Assembly: GCF_900102215.1 (NCBI RefSeq) | Contig: NZ_FNBG01000018.1 | Span: forward strand, 40,900-104,899 | Reading direction: 5' to 3' | Source of the DNA: Fontibacillus panacisegetis | Lineage (GTDB): Bacteria > Bacillota > Bacilli > Paenibacillales > Paenibacillaceae | Length of the DNA: 64,000 nt | In this document: one piece after another, positions 37,557 through 46,626 of the stretch | Position numbering within the stretch: position 1 is the stretch's first letter | Layout of the letters: each line of letters begins with the position of its first letter | Position numbers and translations under genes: made by a program | Notes under the pieces: model-generated | Databases searched by the model: none | What the model saw: only the letters and a program-made list of their open reading frames with translations | Told to the model about the DNA's origin: nothing

Positions 37557-38630
37557 TTATTCGGCAGGAACTGTAATTTCACCGCTAATAATTTTTTGTT
37601 TGTATTCTTCAACTTTATCCAAAACCTCTTGGCTCAAATTAGCCTTCGATGTTTCAGGAAGACCTACCCCATCATCCTTCAGAGTCAGGGTTGTAATTTT
37701 TCCACCTTCAAATTTACCATCAATCACTTCTTGAGTAATTGTTTTTACTGCTACGTCTACTCGTTTCATCATGGAAGTCAATGTAACTTCATCACCAAAT
37801 TCCAGTGATTGGTCTTTATCTACGCCAATAACCCATACCTTAGTAGCTCCGCCTGCTTTATTTCTGGCAGTAGCTTCGTTAAATACCCCGTTACCTGTTT
37901 GTCCTGCAGCAGGGAAAATAATATCTGCGCCGCTGTCATACAATTGGCTAGCCAATGATTTACCAATATCAGGTTTGTCGTATGCACCAGCATATGTTGG
38001 TGTTACAGTCGCATCAGGATTTGCCGCCTTAACGCCAGCAATGAAGCCAACTTCAAAACGTTTGATTACGGGACTTTCTGCACCGCCAATAAAGCCGATT
38101 TTATTCGTCTTTGTTGTTAACCCGGCTACTACACCCACTAGGAAAGAGCCTTCGTTCTCAGCAAACGTTACAGATTGAACGTTCGGTGCATCCACAACAC
38201 TATCGATAATAGCAAGCTTAGCATTCGGATTAGCATCAGCAACCTGCTTAGTTGCATCACCCAGATCAAAACCGATCGCCCAAGTCAGATCATATCCACC
38301 TTGTACAAATTGGTTCAAATTCGGAATATAATCTGCACTGCTTCCGCTTTGCAAATACTTGTGTTCAATTCCTGACTCACTATTTAGTGCCTCAAGTGCT
38401 TCCCAAGCTGATTGGTTAAAAGATTTATCATTAACTCCACCAATGTCAGTTACCAAGCCGATTTTTGCATTAGATTTTGTTGATGCAGTATTGTCTCCAC
38501 TACTTGCTTCCGTACTTCCACCTTCAGTAGAAGAGCCTGAGTTGTTAGCAGGCTTGTTGTTTCCACAACCCGCCAAAATCATAGTAAAAGCGAGCAGCAT
38601 AACTAGAGATAGCTTCAAAGTTTTCTTCAT
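37557..38630 (-). CDS. nupN: Nucleoside-binding BMP-family lipoprotein (NupN type)
   Basis: 357 residues. The signal peptide ends in a lipobox ILAGC, so it is tethered to the outer membrane face. The mature protein begins with an unstructured NNSGSSTEGGSTEASSG linker and continues as a BMP (PnrA-like) purine nucleoside receptor: KIGLVTDIGGVNDKSFNQSAWEAL, NLNQFVQGGYDLTWAIGF, KIGFIGGAESPVIKRFEVGFIAGVKAANP and ADIIFPAAGQTGNGVF. It captures the substrate for the NupOPQ complex. It is first in the operon. Confidence 0.92.
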   Translation of the reverse strand: MKKTLKLSLVMLLAFTMILAGCGNNKPANNSGSSTEGGSTEASSGDNTASTKSNAKIGLVTDIGGVNDKSFNQSAWEALEALNSESGIEHKYLQSGSSADYIPNLNQFVQGGYDLTWAIGFDLGDATKQVADANPNAKLAIIDSVVDAPNVQSVTFAENEGSFLVGVVAGLTTKTNKIGFIGGAESPVIKRFEVGFIAGVKAANPDATVTPTYAGAYDKPDIGKSLASQLYDSGADIIFPAAGQTGNGVFNEATARNKAGGATKVWVIGVDKDQSLEFGDEVTLTSMMKRVDVAVKTITQEVIDGKFEGGKITTLTLKDDGVGLPETSKANLSQEVLDKVEEYKQKIISGEITVPAE

Positions 38631-38948
38631 AGACGATTATTTCCCCCTTATTTTTTTGTACGCCCTGCATGGACATTTACAAAAGAAATTATACATGATA
38701 CATGATAGTAAAATCCATACTATTAATGACCTCCGGTCAAATAATTTTCGTATTTTTATATATTAAAACGCTTACTTTCGTCATAAATATCATGCAATGT
38801 TCGCTCCATGTGATGTTAAGCGCTTACCCGTTTTTAAGCAATAAACTTTTATGGAAAAAGTTTATTGCTCATGGCTATGTTCATGTTGAATAGACACCAA
38901 CAATTTGGGAATGCCTCCTATTTTTGAAAACTCTTCATTCCTCGTCTT
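38631..38948. other. Promoter region of the nup operon
   Basis: Noncoding. AAGCGCTT at 38818-38825 within GTTAAGCGCTTACC resembles the centre of a CcpA cre site, but the outer bases do not match well. I looked for a purine riboswitch and found none. Otherwise nothing can be supported. Confidence 0.3.
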
Positions 38949-39338
38949 TCACACTTTCTTAGGAATCATAACTCCCTTGATGAAAAATAACGGATAGATT
39001 AGTAAATATCCATTAAATCCCCACCAGTAGATATCAAAATCTTTATAATAAGCCCAGAAAGCTATTGCCTGTAATCCTGAACAGAAAGTAAGTACAAGTG
39101 AAATCAGAGCAAACCCTCTCCATATTTCTCGCTTCTGCCTATATAAAAATAAACTACTCAGCCCTGTAATCGAGATTAAAATATCAAGAGGAAAAAACGA
39201 CCAGTTCCAAGCAATCATTATTGGATTGGTGTAATCCTTAAATGCTGCACTATCTGGAATAATATGAAAAAATGTAACTATCCAGTAAATAATAAAACCA
39301 ATGTCGGTTACTAGAAAAAAAGGCTTCAGCAGTTTCAT
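38949..39338 (-). CDS. yvaD: YvaD family (DUF5360) membrane protein
   Basis: 129 residues with four membrane helices (about 8-30, 45-65, 75-98, 105-125) and aromatic loops: IMIAWNWSFFPLDILISITGL and AFWAYYKDFDIYWWGFNGYLL. These match the YvaD/DUF5360 family of unknown function. AGGGGGAAG precedes the ATG. It is a single gene. Between it and the L20 gene is a 250-base AT-rich gap with one 25-codon GTG frame that I do not trust. Confidence 0.8.
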   Translation of the reverse strand: MKLLKPFFLVTDIGFIIYWIVTFFHIIPDSAAFKDYTNPIMIAWNWSFFPLDILISITGLSSLFLYRQKREIWRGFALISLVLTFCSGLQAIAFWAYYKDFDIYWWGFNGYLLIYPLFFIKGVMIPKKV

Positions 39339-39524
39339 TTCTTCCCCCTGAATTATCTTTATTTATTGATTCTGCTCTTGCACAACAGTTGATTGCGATT
39401 CCGCTGGTTTCTTACCCTCTGTTAAATGCACATTATTCACTCCGTTTTCATTTTGTTAATAAAAATAAAACCTCCATTAAAGGAATTATAATCAAATTGT
39501 TACAAAAAATAAAATAAAGAAAAA

Positions 39525-39557
39525 CAGTAGCTTGAGAGTTGTGCCCTCGAGCTACTG
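39525..39557 (-). terminator. Terminator of the infC-rpmI-rplT operon
   Basis: CAGTAGCTTGAG pairs with CTCGAGCTACTG, one mismatch, and the minus strand runs into T5. It is 30 bases past the rplT stop. Confidence 0.88.
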
Positions 39558-39587
39558 CTTCCTATTTAATCTTATACTGCTGTAAAA

Positions 39588-39947
39588 TTAAGCGTTGATT
39601 TTCTCTTTAGCTACGTTAGCCAAGGAGTTAAACGCGTTGATATCGTTAACTGCAAGATCAGCAAGCATTTTACGGTTGATGTTAACCTCAGCCAATTTCA
39701 AGCCATGCATCAATTTGCTATAGGACAAGCCGTTCAAACGCGCAGCAGCGTTGATACGAACGATCCACAATCTGCGGAAATCACGTTTTTTCGTACGACG
39801 ATCACGGTATGCGTAAAGCAAGGATTTCATTACTTGCTCGTTAGCTGTTTTGAAAATACGGTGTTTAGAACCAAAATAACCTTTAGCCAGTTTCAATACT
39901 TTTTTATGACGACGACGAACAACGAATCCGCCTTTTACTCTTGCCAT
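39588..39947 (-). CDS. rplT: Ribosomal protein L20
   Basis: 119 residues, exact family length. It starts [33 protein letters not shown] and continues with [25 protein letters not shown]20 is an early-binding 50S assembly protein and also represses its own operon by binding the leader RNA. It is the last gene of the operon. Confidence 0.98.
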   Translation of the reverse strand: MARVKGGFVVRRRHKKVLKLAKGYFGSKHRIFKTANEQVMKSLLYAYRDRRTKKRDFRRLWIVRINAAARLNGLSYSKLMHGLKLAEVNINRKMLADLAVNDINAFNSLANVAKEKINA

Positions 39948-39977
39948 ATTAAATACCTCCCAATAAGTTGTGTATAA

Positions 39978-40178
39978 TTACTTCAAATTAGCGAGTTGCT
40001 GTTTCAAACGGTTAACGTCACCGGAATATGCCACAGGGCTGTTAGCCAATACACGTTTAGCACGTTTGGACTTATGGGACAGCAAGTGATTGCGATTCGC
40101 TTTGTAACGTCTTACTTTACCAGATCCGGTAATTTTGAAGCGGTCTTTCAGACTGCTATGGGTTTTCATTTTAGGCAT
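39978..40178 (-). CDS. rpmI: Ribosomal protein L35
   Basis: 66 residues, highly basic, with the family start MPKMKTHSSLKDRFKITGSGK and HLLSHKSKRAKRVLA. It is a component of the 50S subunit and lies 30 bases before rplT. Confidence 0.98.
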   Translation of the reverse strand: MPKMKTHSSLKDRFKITGSGKVRRYKANRNHLLSHKSKRAKRVLANSPVAYSGDVNRLKQQLANLK

Positions 40179-40212
40179 GGTACTTCCCCCTCAAAATTTG
40201 TATAAGCTGTGA

Positions 40213-40725
40213 TTAGTTTTTAGGTGCCAAAATCATAATCATGCTGCGTCCTTCCAATTTAGGAATACGCTCTACGGTTGAAATATCTGCAACCTCGTCT
40301 TTGACGCGGTCCAGGATTTTTTTACCGATATCGGCATGGGTAATTTCACGACCGCGGAAGCGGACAGAACATTTTACCTTATCGCCGTCTTTAAGAAATT
40401 TGACCACATTACGAAATTTCGTTTGGTAGTCATGTTCTTCGATATTCGCACGGAACCAAACTTCTTTAATATCCACTATCTTTTGATTCTTACGGGCTTC
40501 TTTTTCTTTCTTCTGCTGTTCGTAACGGAATTTACCGTAATCCATAATACGGCATACCGGCGGTTTAGCTGTCGGAGCCACGTTAACCAAATCCAAATTC
40601 AGATCGATTGCCATTTGTAATGCCTCACGAATCGGTGTAATTCCGATTTGTTCACCTTCAGCGCCAACCAAACGAACCTCTTTAGCCCGTATCTCATCAT
40701 TGATCATGTGTTCCTTACTGATAAT
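40213..40725 (-). CDS. infC: Translation initiation factor IF-3, probable ATT start
   Basis: IF-3, about 170 residues if started at ATT 40725. Domains are IF3-N (INDEIRAKEVRLVG...ALQMAID), linker KFRYEQQKKEKEARKNQK and IF3-C (DGDKVKCSVRFRGREITHADIG). It binds 30S and polices start codon choice. The first ATG (40707) has no well-placed Shine-Dalgarno, but GGAGGTGGAGG directly precedes ATT-ATC-AGT-AAG-GAA-CAC-ATG, and ISKEHMINDEIRA is the usual IF-3 beginning. A rare ATT start lets IF-3 limit its own synthesis, as in other bacteria. An ATC start one codon later is possible. Confidence 0.95.
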   Translation of the reverse strand: MISKEHMINDEIRAKEVRLVGAEGEQIGITPIREALQMAIDLNLDLVNVAPTAKPPVCRIMDYGKFRYEQQKKEKEARKNQKIVDIKEVWFRANIEEHDYQTKFRNVVKFLKDGDKVKCSVRFRGREITHADIGKKILDRVKDEVADISTVERIPKLEGRSMIMILAPKN

Positions 40726-40741
40726 CCTCCACCTCCAAATA

Positions 40742-40960
40742 ATCTTGTATCATACGACCAGACCAACATAGTTCAAATAAAAAGGGATGCAGGCTAACAC
40801 CCGCATCCCGATTGATCATCAATTCATCATGAACATACCATTCATAAATCATCGGATCAAAACCAGCCAACGCTATGGTTGGACAGGTGAGAAGCCAGCG
40901 CCTCTGCTTGCAATCCAAACTTCTTACTGCAATACTCAGGTAATATATCACATCAACACT
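40742..40960 (-). promoter_or_regulatory. L20-type leader of the infC operon
   Basis: The 5' untranslated region on the minus strand is long and structured. It ends with GGGATGCGGGTGTTAGCCTGCATCCC and T5, a clear attenuator just before infC. Upstream are GTTTGGATTGCAAGCAGAGGCG and CCAACCATAGCGTTGG stems that fit the L20-binding leader known in Bacillus, where L20 favours the terminator. Identification rests on position and layout. Confidence 0.85.
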
Positions 40961-41011
40961 AAGCGTGTCAAGAAATCATGGTGAATATATTTAAATATTT
41001 TCACTTAGTTT

Positions 41012-42250
41012 CTATCCTTGCTTGCTTTGCACTTCTTCCAAACGAACTACACGAGTATGCTGTGTATGACTCCACTGCTTGTTGTTCTGAGTGAAGAACG
41101 CATAGAACGTAATTGGCCACCATGAAATAAGGTAGATCGGAAAGAAAATAAGATAAGCATAAACTTTCTTGAATTTAACCTTTTCCAAAGCCATAGCTGC
41201 CAAGAAAATGAATACATTCGCTGCGATTGCCACAAAGGATACCCACAATGGGAAATAGGCATACAGCGTTGAAAAATTCGGTCCGCCAAGCAGTGCTTGA
41301 TCGACCCAAATCAGAGCCGTCAGCAAAAACGTAATAAGGACGATGTAAACATTGACCCCATACAAAGCCATATCCAGCTTAACTAGACTACGCTCTTTAA
41401 TACTCTTCCACAGCAGCGGAAAAAAATAACGGCGAGCTACTGTGAAGTGCCCTTGCATCCAGCGTAGACGCTGACGTGCTGAGGCCGCGAACGTAAGTGG
41501 CTTTTCATCGAACAGTTTAGCATCATAGTTAAACGCAGGATAAATTCCCCGTTCTACACAACGCATGGTGAACTCCAGATCTTCTACCAGACTTGTCGCA
41601 CCCCAACCGATTTCTTTGAGAAGCTCTGTTTCAAAGCACATGCCCGTTCCACCAAGAAAGTTAGCCAATTTCAGGTTGTGACGGGACAGCTGCCAGAGAC
41701 GGTTGCAATACCAGTAAGAAATGCCATACGAAGCAGTGATCCACGAATCCTCAGGGTTCTTCGTATCGATATAGCCTTGAATAACACGTGATCCTGAGCA
41801 TAGATCGTTGTTCATTTCCTTCAAGAAATCAGGATGAGCCAAGTTATCAGCATCGAACATAACGACAGCATCGTATTGACGAGGCATCTTCCACAATTGC
41901 TTCAGCATCCACTCGATCGCGTAGCCCTTACCTCTTAAATTCGGATTGGTACGCACACAAGCATTCATCCCGTGGGCACGAACAATATCTGCTGTACCAT
42001 CTGTACAGTTATCACAAATTACGAATACATCGTAAAGCTCTTTCGGATATTCGAGGTGCGCCAGATTTTCCATCAAGGCACCAACAACTTTTTCCTCATT
42101 GTGCGCAGCTACCAGTACAGCAAACGATTTTTCCGGAGCAAAATGCTTCTTGTTGTTTTTCTTGTACATTCCAAACAGCGACAGACCGAACTGATACAAT
42201 CCAATGATACCAAGCACAACTTGCAATGATATCAAAATTACATCGAACAT
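41012..42250 (-). CDS. Membrane glycosyltransferase family 2
   Basis: 412 residues. One N-terminal helix, a GT2 catalytic domain (about 45-280) and three C-terminal helices. Catalytic marks are SFAVLVAAHNEEKVV, MFDADNLAHPDFL (metal DxD), SLVEDLEFTMRC (ED base) and RQRLRWMQGHF (QxxRW), the processive synthase pattern of cellulose/hyaluronan/N-acetylglucosamine synthases. It probably extends or transfers an envelope polysaccharide; donor and product are unknown. It is monocistronic and overlaps no neighbour. Confidence 0.88.
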   Translation of the reverse strand: MFDVILISLQVVLGIIGLYQFGLSLFGMYKKNNKKHFAPEKSFAVLVAAHNEEKVVGALMENLAHLEYPKELYDVFVICDNCTDGTADIVRAHGMNACVRTNPNLRGKGYAIEWMLKQLWKMPRQYDAVVMFDADNLAHPDFLKEMNNDLCSGSRVIQGYIDTKNPEDSWITASYGISYWYCNRLWQLSRHNLKLANFLGGTGMCFETELLKEIGWGATSLVEDLEFTMRCVERGIYPAFNYDAKLFDEKPLTFAASARQRLRWMQGHFTVARRYFFPLLWKSIKERSLVKLDMALYGVNVYIVLITFLLTALIWVDQALLGGPNFSTLYAYFPLWVSFVAIAANVFIFLAAMALEKVKFKKVYAYLIFFPIYLISWWPITFYAFFTQNNKQWSHTQHTRVVRLEEVQSKQG

Positions 42251-42831
42251 AACTATGTGTTACCCCCTTTTAACTCCATTTCTCTTTTTACGTTTTGTTT
42301 TTATTAAAGATTGGAGTTTTTTGATTGACCCTTTTTTTCAAAATTTTCGAAAGCATTCTTTTCTTTTTACATGCATTACGATTTTCCACGACTTTCACTG
42401 ATTTGTCAAAACCGCTTTAAAGCCAGCGTGACGCAAATACGCCCCAACACACTCTATATCTGCATACGACACCGCCGCATCCTACTTTCAGTGCGGCTAG
42501 TTCTTATTTTCATCATTTTTTACACTTTTTATTTCAATTCCCTCTCTTTTTTATCCCCCATTTCAAAATAATTTTTACACTCCATAAATAAATAAACGAA
42601 AATCAGCACAAAAAAGTTTACTTAAATACTTATTTTTTTTAAAACTTTTTTGCTATCATTTGAATCATCCTTTGTGGAAAATAAAAAAATAAGCCACAGT
42701 TCTTGAAATGACCATAGAATCAAAATATGATTAGTCTAACCTGAAAATGCCATGCTATTTATTAGCGGTAAGTCTATATACAGGCAGATTTAGGCCGTAA
42801 CTCGCGGCCAAACCAAGCGCGGAGGGATCTC
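42251..42831. other. Long AT-rich intergenic region
   Basis: 580 bases between divergent genes. It must hold promoters for the GT2 gene and the PAP2 gene. Poly-T and poly-A tracts (42310-42360 and 42600-42700) could bend DNA. I see no reading frame with a ribosome site, no RNA structure and no array. Confidence 0.4.
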
Positions 42832-43359
42832 ATGATTCGTTTTTTTCGGAAACTTGTAGCTTTAGATCAGCAGATTTTTATGGGAATCAACGGCCGCTTG
42901 CATCGAAGCTCTCTTAATTTTTGGTTATATCATTTGACACATTTAGGTGGAGCATGGTTTACCATAATTTTTTGCCTTTTTATGTGGTTTTTTACGCCAC
43001 AGCCATGGAGCAGAGCTGGTCTTCAGGCCGGTGTAGCACTCGCCCTTAGCCATATCCCGGTAGCAGCTGCTAAAAAAGCTTATCCACGTCTTCGTCCGTA
43101 TTTAACGTTACCTGGAACCAACACTTTTCGTAATCCGTTAACGGATCATTCTTTTCCATCAGGACATACTACAGCTATTTTCTCCGTCACCGTGCCATTC
43201 ATGATGACACAGCCATTGCTTGCCATTATTTTGGCCCCTATTGCCCTGCTGGTAGCTGTATCCCGTATCTACTTAGGTTTGCACTATCCTTCGGACACTC
43301 TTGCAGGCGCTATAATCGGATCTTCTGTGGCATGTGCCACGGTTGCATTATGGTCGTAA
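42832..43359 (+). CDS. PAP2 family lipid phosphatase
   Basis: 175 residues with four to five membrane helices. The three PAP2 motifs are intact: KKAYPRLRP (KX6RP, starting near residue 82), PSGH near 117 and SRIYLGLHYPSD (SRX5HX3D). The family dephosphorylates lipid phosphates such as undecaprenyl diphosphate or phosphatidylglycerol phosphate at the outer membrane face. GCGGAGGGA precedes the ATG. It lies 50 bases before a glycolipid synthase, so a shared role in lipid or lipid-carrier metabolism is likely. Confidence 0.9.
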   Translation: MIRFFRKLVALDQQIFMGINGRLHRSSLNFWLYHLTHLGGAWFTIIFCLFMWFFTPQPWSRAGLQAGVALALSHIPVAAAKKAYPRLRPYLTLPGTNTFRNPLTDHSFPSGHTTAIFSVTVPFMMTQPLLAIILAPIALLVAVSRIYLGLHYPSDTLAGAIIGSSVACATVALWS

Positions 43360-43409
43360 AGGGGATATTGTAGACTTAGGAAAACCTTGCAGGAAAAGGT
43401 GAAACTAAC

Positions 43410-44543
43410 GTGCAAAAACAAAGGGTCTTGCTTTTATCTGAGGGGTTTGGAGCCGGACATACACAGGCGGCTTACGCGCTCTCCAGCAGTTTACGCAAAA
43501 TGGCACCACATATCCAAACAAAGGTCATAGAACTTGGCAGCTTTCTAAATCCAAGAGTTGCTCCATTGATTATTACCGCCTATAAAAAAACGGTATCCTC
43601 ACAGCCTCGACTTGTACGCATGATGTATCGAAGCAATTATAAGAAATCTCTAAACCGATTTACGACGCTAGCTCTTCATCGGATATTTTATACGCGTACA
43701 ATTGAAATCATCACTCAACTTCATCCAGATGTTATCGTATGTACCCATCCTATACCGGGCGCTATAATATCGCGCATGAAGCGGTTGGGACTTGACGTGC
43801 CTCTATGCACTGTGATTACTGATTACGATGCTCATGGAACATGGATTAGTGAGGAAGTTAACTGCTATCTGGTGTCTACTCTTCAAGTCAAACATATTTT
43901 GCTTGATCGAGGCGTAGAAGAGTCCAAAATACGAATTACCGGAATTCCAGTACATCCCAACTTTTGGAAACGACATAGCAAAGAAGAAATCCGAGATCAA
44001 TTTGGTCTGTATAATATGCCTACCGTACTCGTGATGGGCGGTGGCTGGGGATTTATGAAGGACGAGGCTGTTAATTCCCTGCTCGCCTCATATAGCGATA
44101 AAGTACAGGTTATATTCTGTCTGGGCAGCAATGAGAAGTCGCTTGAGAAAATGAAAAAAGATCCAAAATATATCCATCCCAATATCCATCTTCTCGGTTT
44201 TACCAAAGAGATTGATAAACTGATGGAAGTATCCGATCTCCTTATTACGAAACCGGGCGGCATGACCTGTACAGAGGGTTTGGCAAAAGCAATCCCGATG
44301 TTGTTTCATAAGCCTTTACCAGGCCAGGAAGAGGAAAATTCTCATTATTTCACTTCCCAGGGCTGGGGGACCCCCATTAGCTCTCTGGACGATATTTCAA
44401 CATGGATTGGGCGGTTGACCGATAATTATGAGGACGTTGCCCGTACAAGAGAGAAAGTGCTGGATCAAATCGCAAGCTACTATCCGTTACAAAGCGCTCA
44501 GGCTATTATGGACATTCTTGAGAATAACAAAATATCAAGCTAA
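43410..44543 (+). CDS. UgtP/MGDG-synthase-like glycosyltransferase
   Basis: 377 residues. The N-terminal MGDG-synthase domain starts RVLLLSEGFGAGHTQAAYALSS, and the C-terminal GT-B half has VLVMGGGWGF and LLITKPGGMTCTEGLAKAIPML, the UDP-sugar site. Relatives (UgtP, MurG-like) put glucose or galactose on diacylglycerol. It starts with GTG 43410 after GGAAAAGGTG. Together with the PAP2 gene it forms a small lipid operon. It could be any member of this glycolipid branch; I do not assign ugtP firmly. Confidence 0.85.
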   Translation: MQKQRVLLLSEGFGAGHTQAAYALSSSLRKMAPHIQTKVIELGSFLNPRVAPLIITAYKKTVSSQPRLVRMMYRSNYKKSLNRFTTLALHRIFYTRTIEIITQLHPDVIVCTHPIPGAIISRMKRLGLDVPLCTVITDYDAHGTWISEEVNCYLVSTLQVKHILLDRGVEESKIRITGIPVHPNFWKRHSKEEIRDQFGLYNMPTVLVMGGGWGFMKDEAVNSLLASYSDKVQVIFCLGSNEKSLEKMKKDPKYIHPNIHLLGFTKEIDKLMEVSDLLITKPGGMTCTEGLAKAIPMLFHKPLPGQEEENSHYFTSQGWGTPISSLDDISTWIGRLTDNYEDVARTREKVLDQIASYYPLQSAQAIMDILENNKISS

Positions 44544-44577
44544 CCTGTGATCATAGCGTGCAGCACAAATTAATAAG

Positions 44578-44620
44578 GGCCCATCTGTCAAAGGTCTTCA
44601 TTCCCTTTGCGGATGGGCCT
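44578..44620. terminator. Bidirectional terminator
   Basis: GGCCCATCTGTCAAAGG pairs with CCCTTTGCGGATGGGCC with small mismatches. It lies between the convergent glycosyltransferase and trmB genes; T-rich sequence CTCTTTC follows on the plus side. Confidence 0.8.
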
Positions 44621-44627
44621 CTTTCAA

Positions 44628-45335
44628 TTAAAATTCGTCCATTTTGTGTTCATGATAACGTTTTAGTGCAGACTCGCCAATCACGACCTCACAACGATAA
44701 ATCGGCATGCCTTGCCCAACGAACTTAGTCTCGTATTCCGTCATGACATGCTCCTCATTAATACCTTCTCCATGCAAGCTAAGCGAAATATTTCTCATTT
44801 GCAGTCCACTAGCAGCAAAAGCATTCAATGAAAACTGGAATAAATCCCGTGAATCTGTCTTAAAATGAATCTCACCTTCATCGTTAAGCAATGTGCAATA
44901 TTTTTCTAAAAATCTTGGATGAGTCAGCCTTCTACGCCCGTGCTTCTTCTTTGGCCAAGGATCGCTAAAATTTAAATATATCCGCTGTATTTCACCTGGG
45001 GCGAAAAATTCCTCAATGGACTCAATATTCCCTAACGCCAAACGAACACTTTCAGGCTCCGTCTGATACTGCTCCTGCCAATGATTACGAACCTTCTCAC
45101 TCCCACGACGAATCAACTCATCGTACATATCCATGCCTACAAAATTCGACTCCGGATATTTCACGCTCATCCCGCTAATAAATTTCCCCTTGCCCATACC
45201 AAGCTCTACATGGATTGGATGGTCGTTGCCAAACACTTCAGACCAGCGTCCTTTATATTCCCGTGGATCCAGCACAACAAGATCCTGCTGTTGCTCCAGA
45301 TTCTCCCTGATTCCTTTTCTGCCGCGTAAACGCAT
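44628..45335 (-). CDS. trmB: tRNA (guanine-N7)-methyltransferase
   Basis: 235 residues of the TrmB family. It methylates G46 of tRNAs with SAM. SAM site IHVELGMGKGKFISGMSVKYPESNFVGMDMYDE; catalytic and tRNA-binding region RIYLNFSDPWPKKKHGRRRLTHPRFL, with GEIHFKTDSRDLF. The start is the ATG at 45335. A leader terminator lies about 75 bases upstream. Confidence 0.96.
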   Translation of the reverse strand: MRLRGRKGIRENLEQQQDLVVLDPREYKGRWSEVFGNDHPIHVELGMGKGKFISGMSVKYPESNFVGMDMYDELIRRGSEKVRNHWQEQYQTEPESVRLALGNIESIEEFFAPGEIQRIYLNFSDPWPKKKHGRRRLTHPRFLEKYCTLLNDEGEIHFKTDSRDLFQFSLNAFAASGLQMRNISLSLHGEGINEEHVMTEYETKFVGQGMPIYRCEVVIGESALKRYHEHKMDEF

Positions 45336-45409
45336 GTCATTCCTCCACTATCATATTCACTGAAATATTGTGCCGAAGTTCGACTTAAATGTAAAGAGAA
45401 ACAATGAAA

Positions 45410-45450
45410 AAGGAATCCCAGCCGCCGGGGAGACGGTCAAAAGATTCCTT
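45410..45450 (-). promoter_or_regulatory. Terminator-like hairpin in the trmB leader
   Basis: AAGGAATC pairs with GATTCCTT and inside it GACCGTCTCCCCGGCGG can form a second stem. On the minus strand it is followed by TTTTTCATT. Since it precedes trmB by about 75 bases and no gene ends into it, it looks like a leader attenuator. It matches no riboswitch I know. The rest of 45336-45671 is AT-rich with nothing else to support. Confidence 0.55.
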
Positions 45451-45671
45451 CTTCGATCTATATTGGAATTGGGGTCCAACGAAATTTAATCACTCTCAAA
45501 ATAACATAATTTGTCATTATTCGCAAGAAACAAGCCAGCTTAAATTCCCCTTTTTTAATAATTTTTGATACAATAATTCAAGAGAATATGCATGAAACAG
45601 TTGCTTATCAAATCATTTAAATTTTTATGAACATTTATTGAACATTAGTTAAATGAACAGAAGGAGCCCAA

Positions 45672-46625
45672 ATGAATACACAACTAACAAATAGCCCCAA
45701 ACTTTGGGGTGATAAAAGATTTCATACATGGAACACGGAAATGCGCCGCGAATTTGGAGACAAGGTGTTTAAAGTAATGCTTGATGCCGGCTTTACTTGT
45801 CCAAATAGGGATGGCTCCATCGCGAAGGGGGGATGTACCTTCTGCAGCGCACGCGGATCAGGTGACTTTGCAGGCAGCCGCCGCGATGACCTCATCACCC
45901 AATTCAATACAATCCGTGACAGACAGCATCTAAAATGGCCTCATGCTAAATACATCGGCTATTTTCAAGCTTATACGAATACTTATGCTCCGGTGGAAAC
46001 GCTTCGTGAATATTATGAAGCCATTCTCGAGCAACCAGGTGTGGTTGGTCTTTCGATAGCGACAAGACCGGATTGCTTGCCGGATGACGTCATTGATTAT
46101 TTGGCAGAATTAAATGAACGAACTTACTTATGGGTAGAAATGGGCCTGCAAACGATTCATGAATCTACATCAGAGCTCATTAACCGAGCCCATGATTCGA
46201 AATGTTATCTGGATGCAGTTGAAAAGCTGCGAAAACGCAACATTCGAGTGTGTACCCACATCATTTACGGGTTGCCTCAAGAAACTCATGAGATGATGCT
46301 AGATACAGGTCGAGCTGTGGCCAACATGGATGTACAAGGCATCAAAATACACCTGCTTCACCTCATGCGCAAAACACCGATGGTGAAGCAGTACGAGGCC
46401 GGTCTCCTGAGATTCCTGGAGAAGGACGAATACGTGAAGCTCATCGTTGATACTCTTGAGTTTCTACCTCCTGAAATGATTGTACACCGCTTAACTGGAG
46501 ACGCCCCACGCGACCTTCTGGTCGGGCCGATGTGGAGCTTAAAAAAATGGGAAGTGCTGAATGCTATCGACGATGAGCTGAAACGTCGAGATACGTGGCA
46601 AGGAAAGTATTGGAGGGCTTTTTAA
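45672..46625 (+). CDS. ytqA: Radical SAM protein, YtqA family (TIGR01212)
   Basis: 317 residues. The Fe-S/SAM cysteines sit in GFTCPNRDGSIAKGGCTFC, a widened CX11CX2C arrangement typical of this family. The region KYIGYFQAYTNTYAP and LWVEMGLQTIHESTSELINRAHD is conserved. The family is widespread in Bacillota and not firmly assigned; RNA or cofactor modification has been suggested. AAGGAGCC precedes the ATG. It lies one base before ytqB, as in Bacillus. Confidence 0.92.
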   Translation: MNTQLTNSPKLWGDKRFHTWNTEMRREFGDKVFKVMLDAGFTCPNRDGSIAKGGCTFCSARGSGDFAGSRRDDLITQFNTIRDRQHLKWPHAKYIGYFQAYTNTYAPVETLREYYEAILEQPGVVGLSIATRPDCLPDDVIDYLAELNERTYLWVEMGLQTIHESTSELINRAHDSKCYLDAVEKLRKRNIRVCTHIIYGLPQETHEMMLDTGRAVANMDVQGIKIHLLHLMRKTPMVKQYEAGLLRFLEKDEYVKLIVDTLEFLPPEMIVHRLTGDAPRDLLVGPMWSLKKWEVLNAIDDELKRRDTWQGKYWRAF

Positions 46626-46626
46626 T

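Noticed and set aside
38631..38948. Purine riboswitch before nupN
   Set aside because: Expected in a nucleoside transporter leader, but neither the conserved core nor a terminator is visible.
39339..39587. 25-codon GTG frame before rplT terminator
   Set aside because: Weak ribosome site and no similarity; too short to support.
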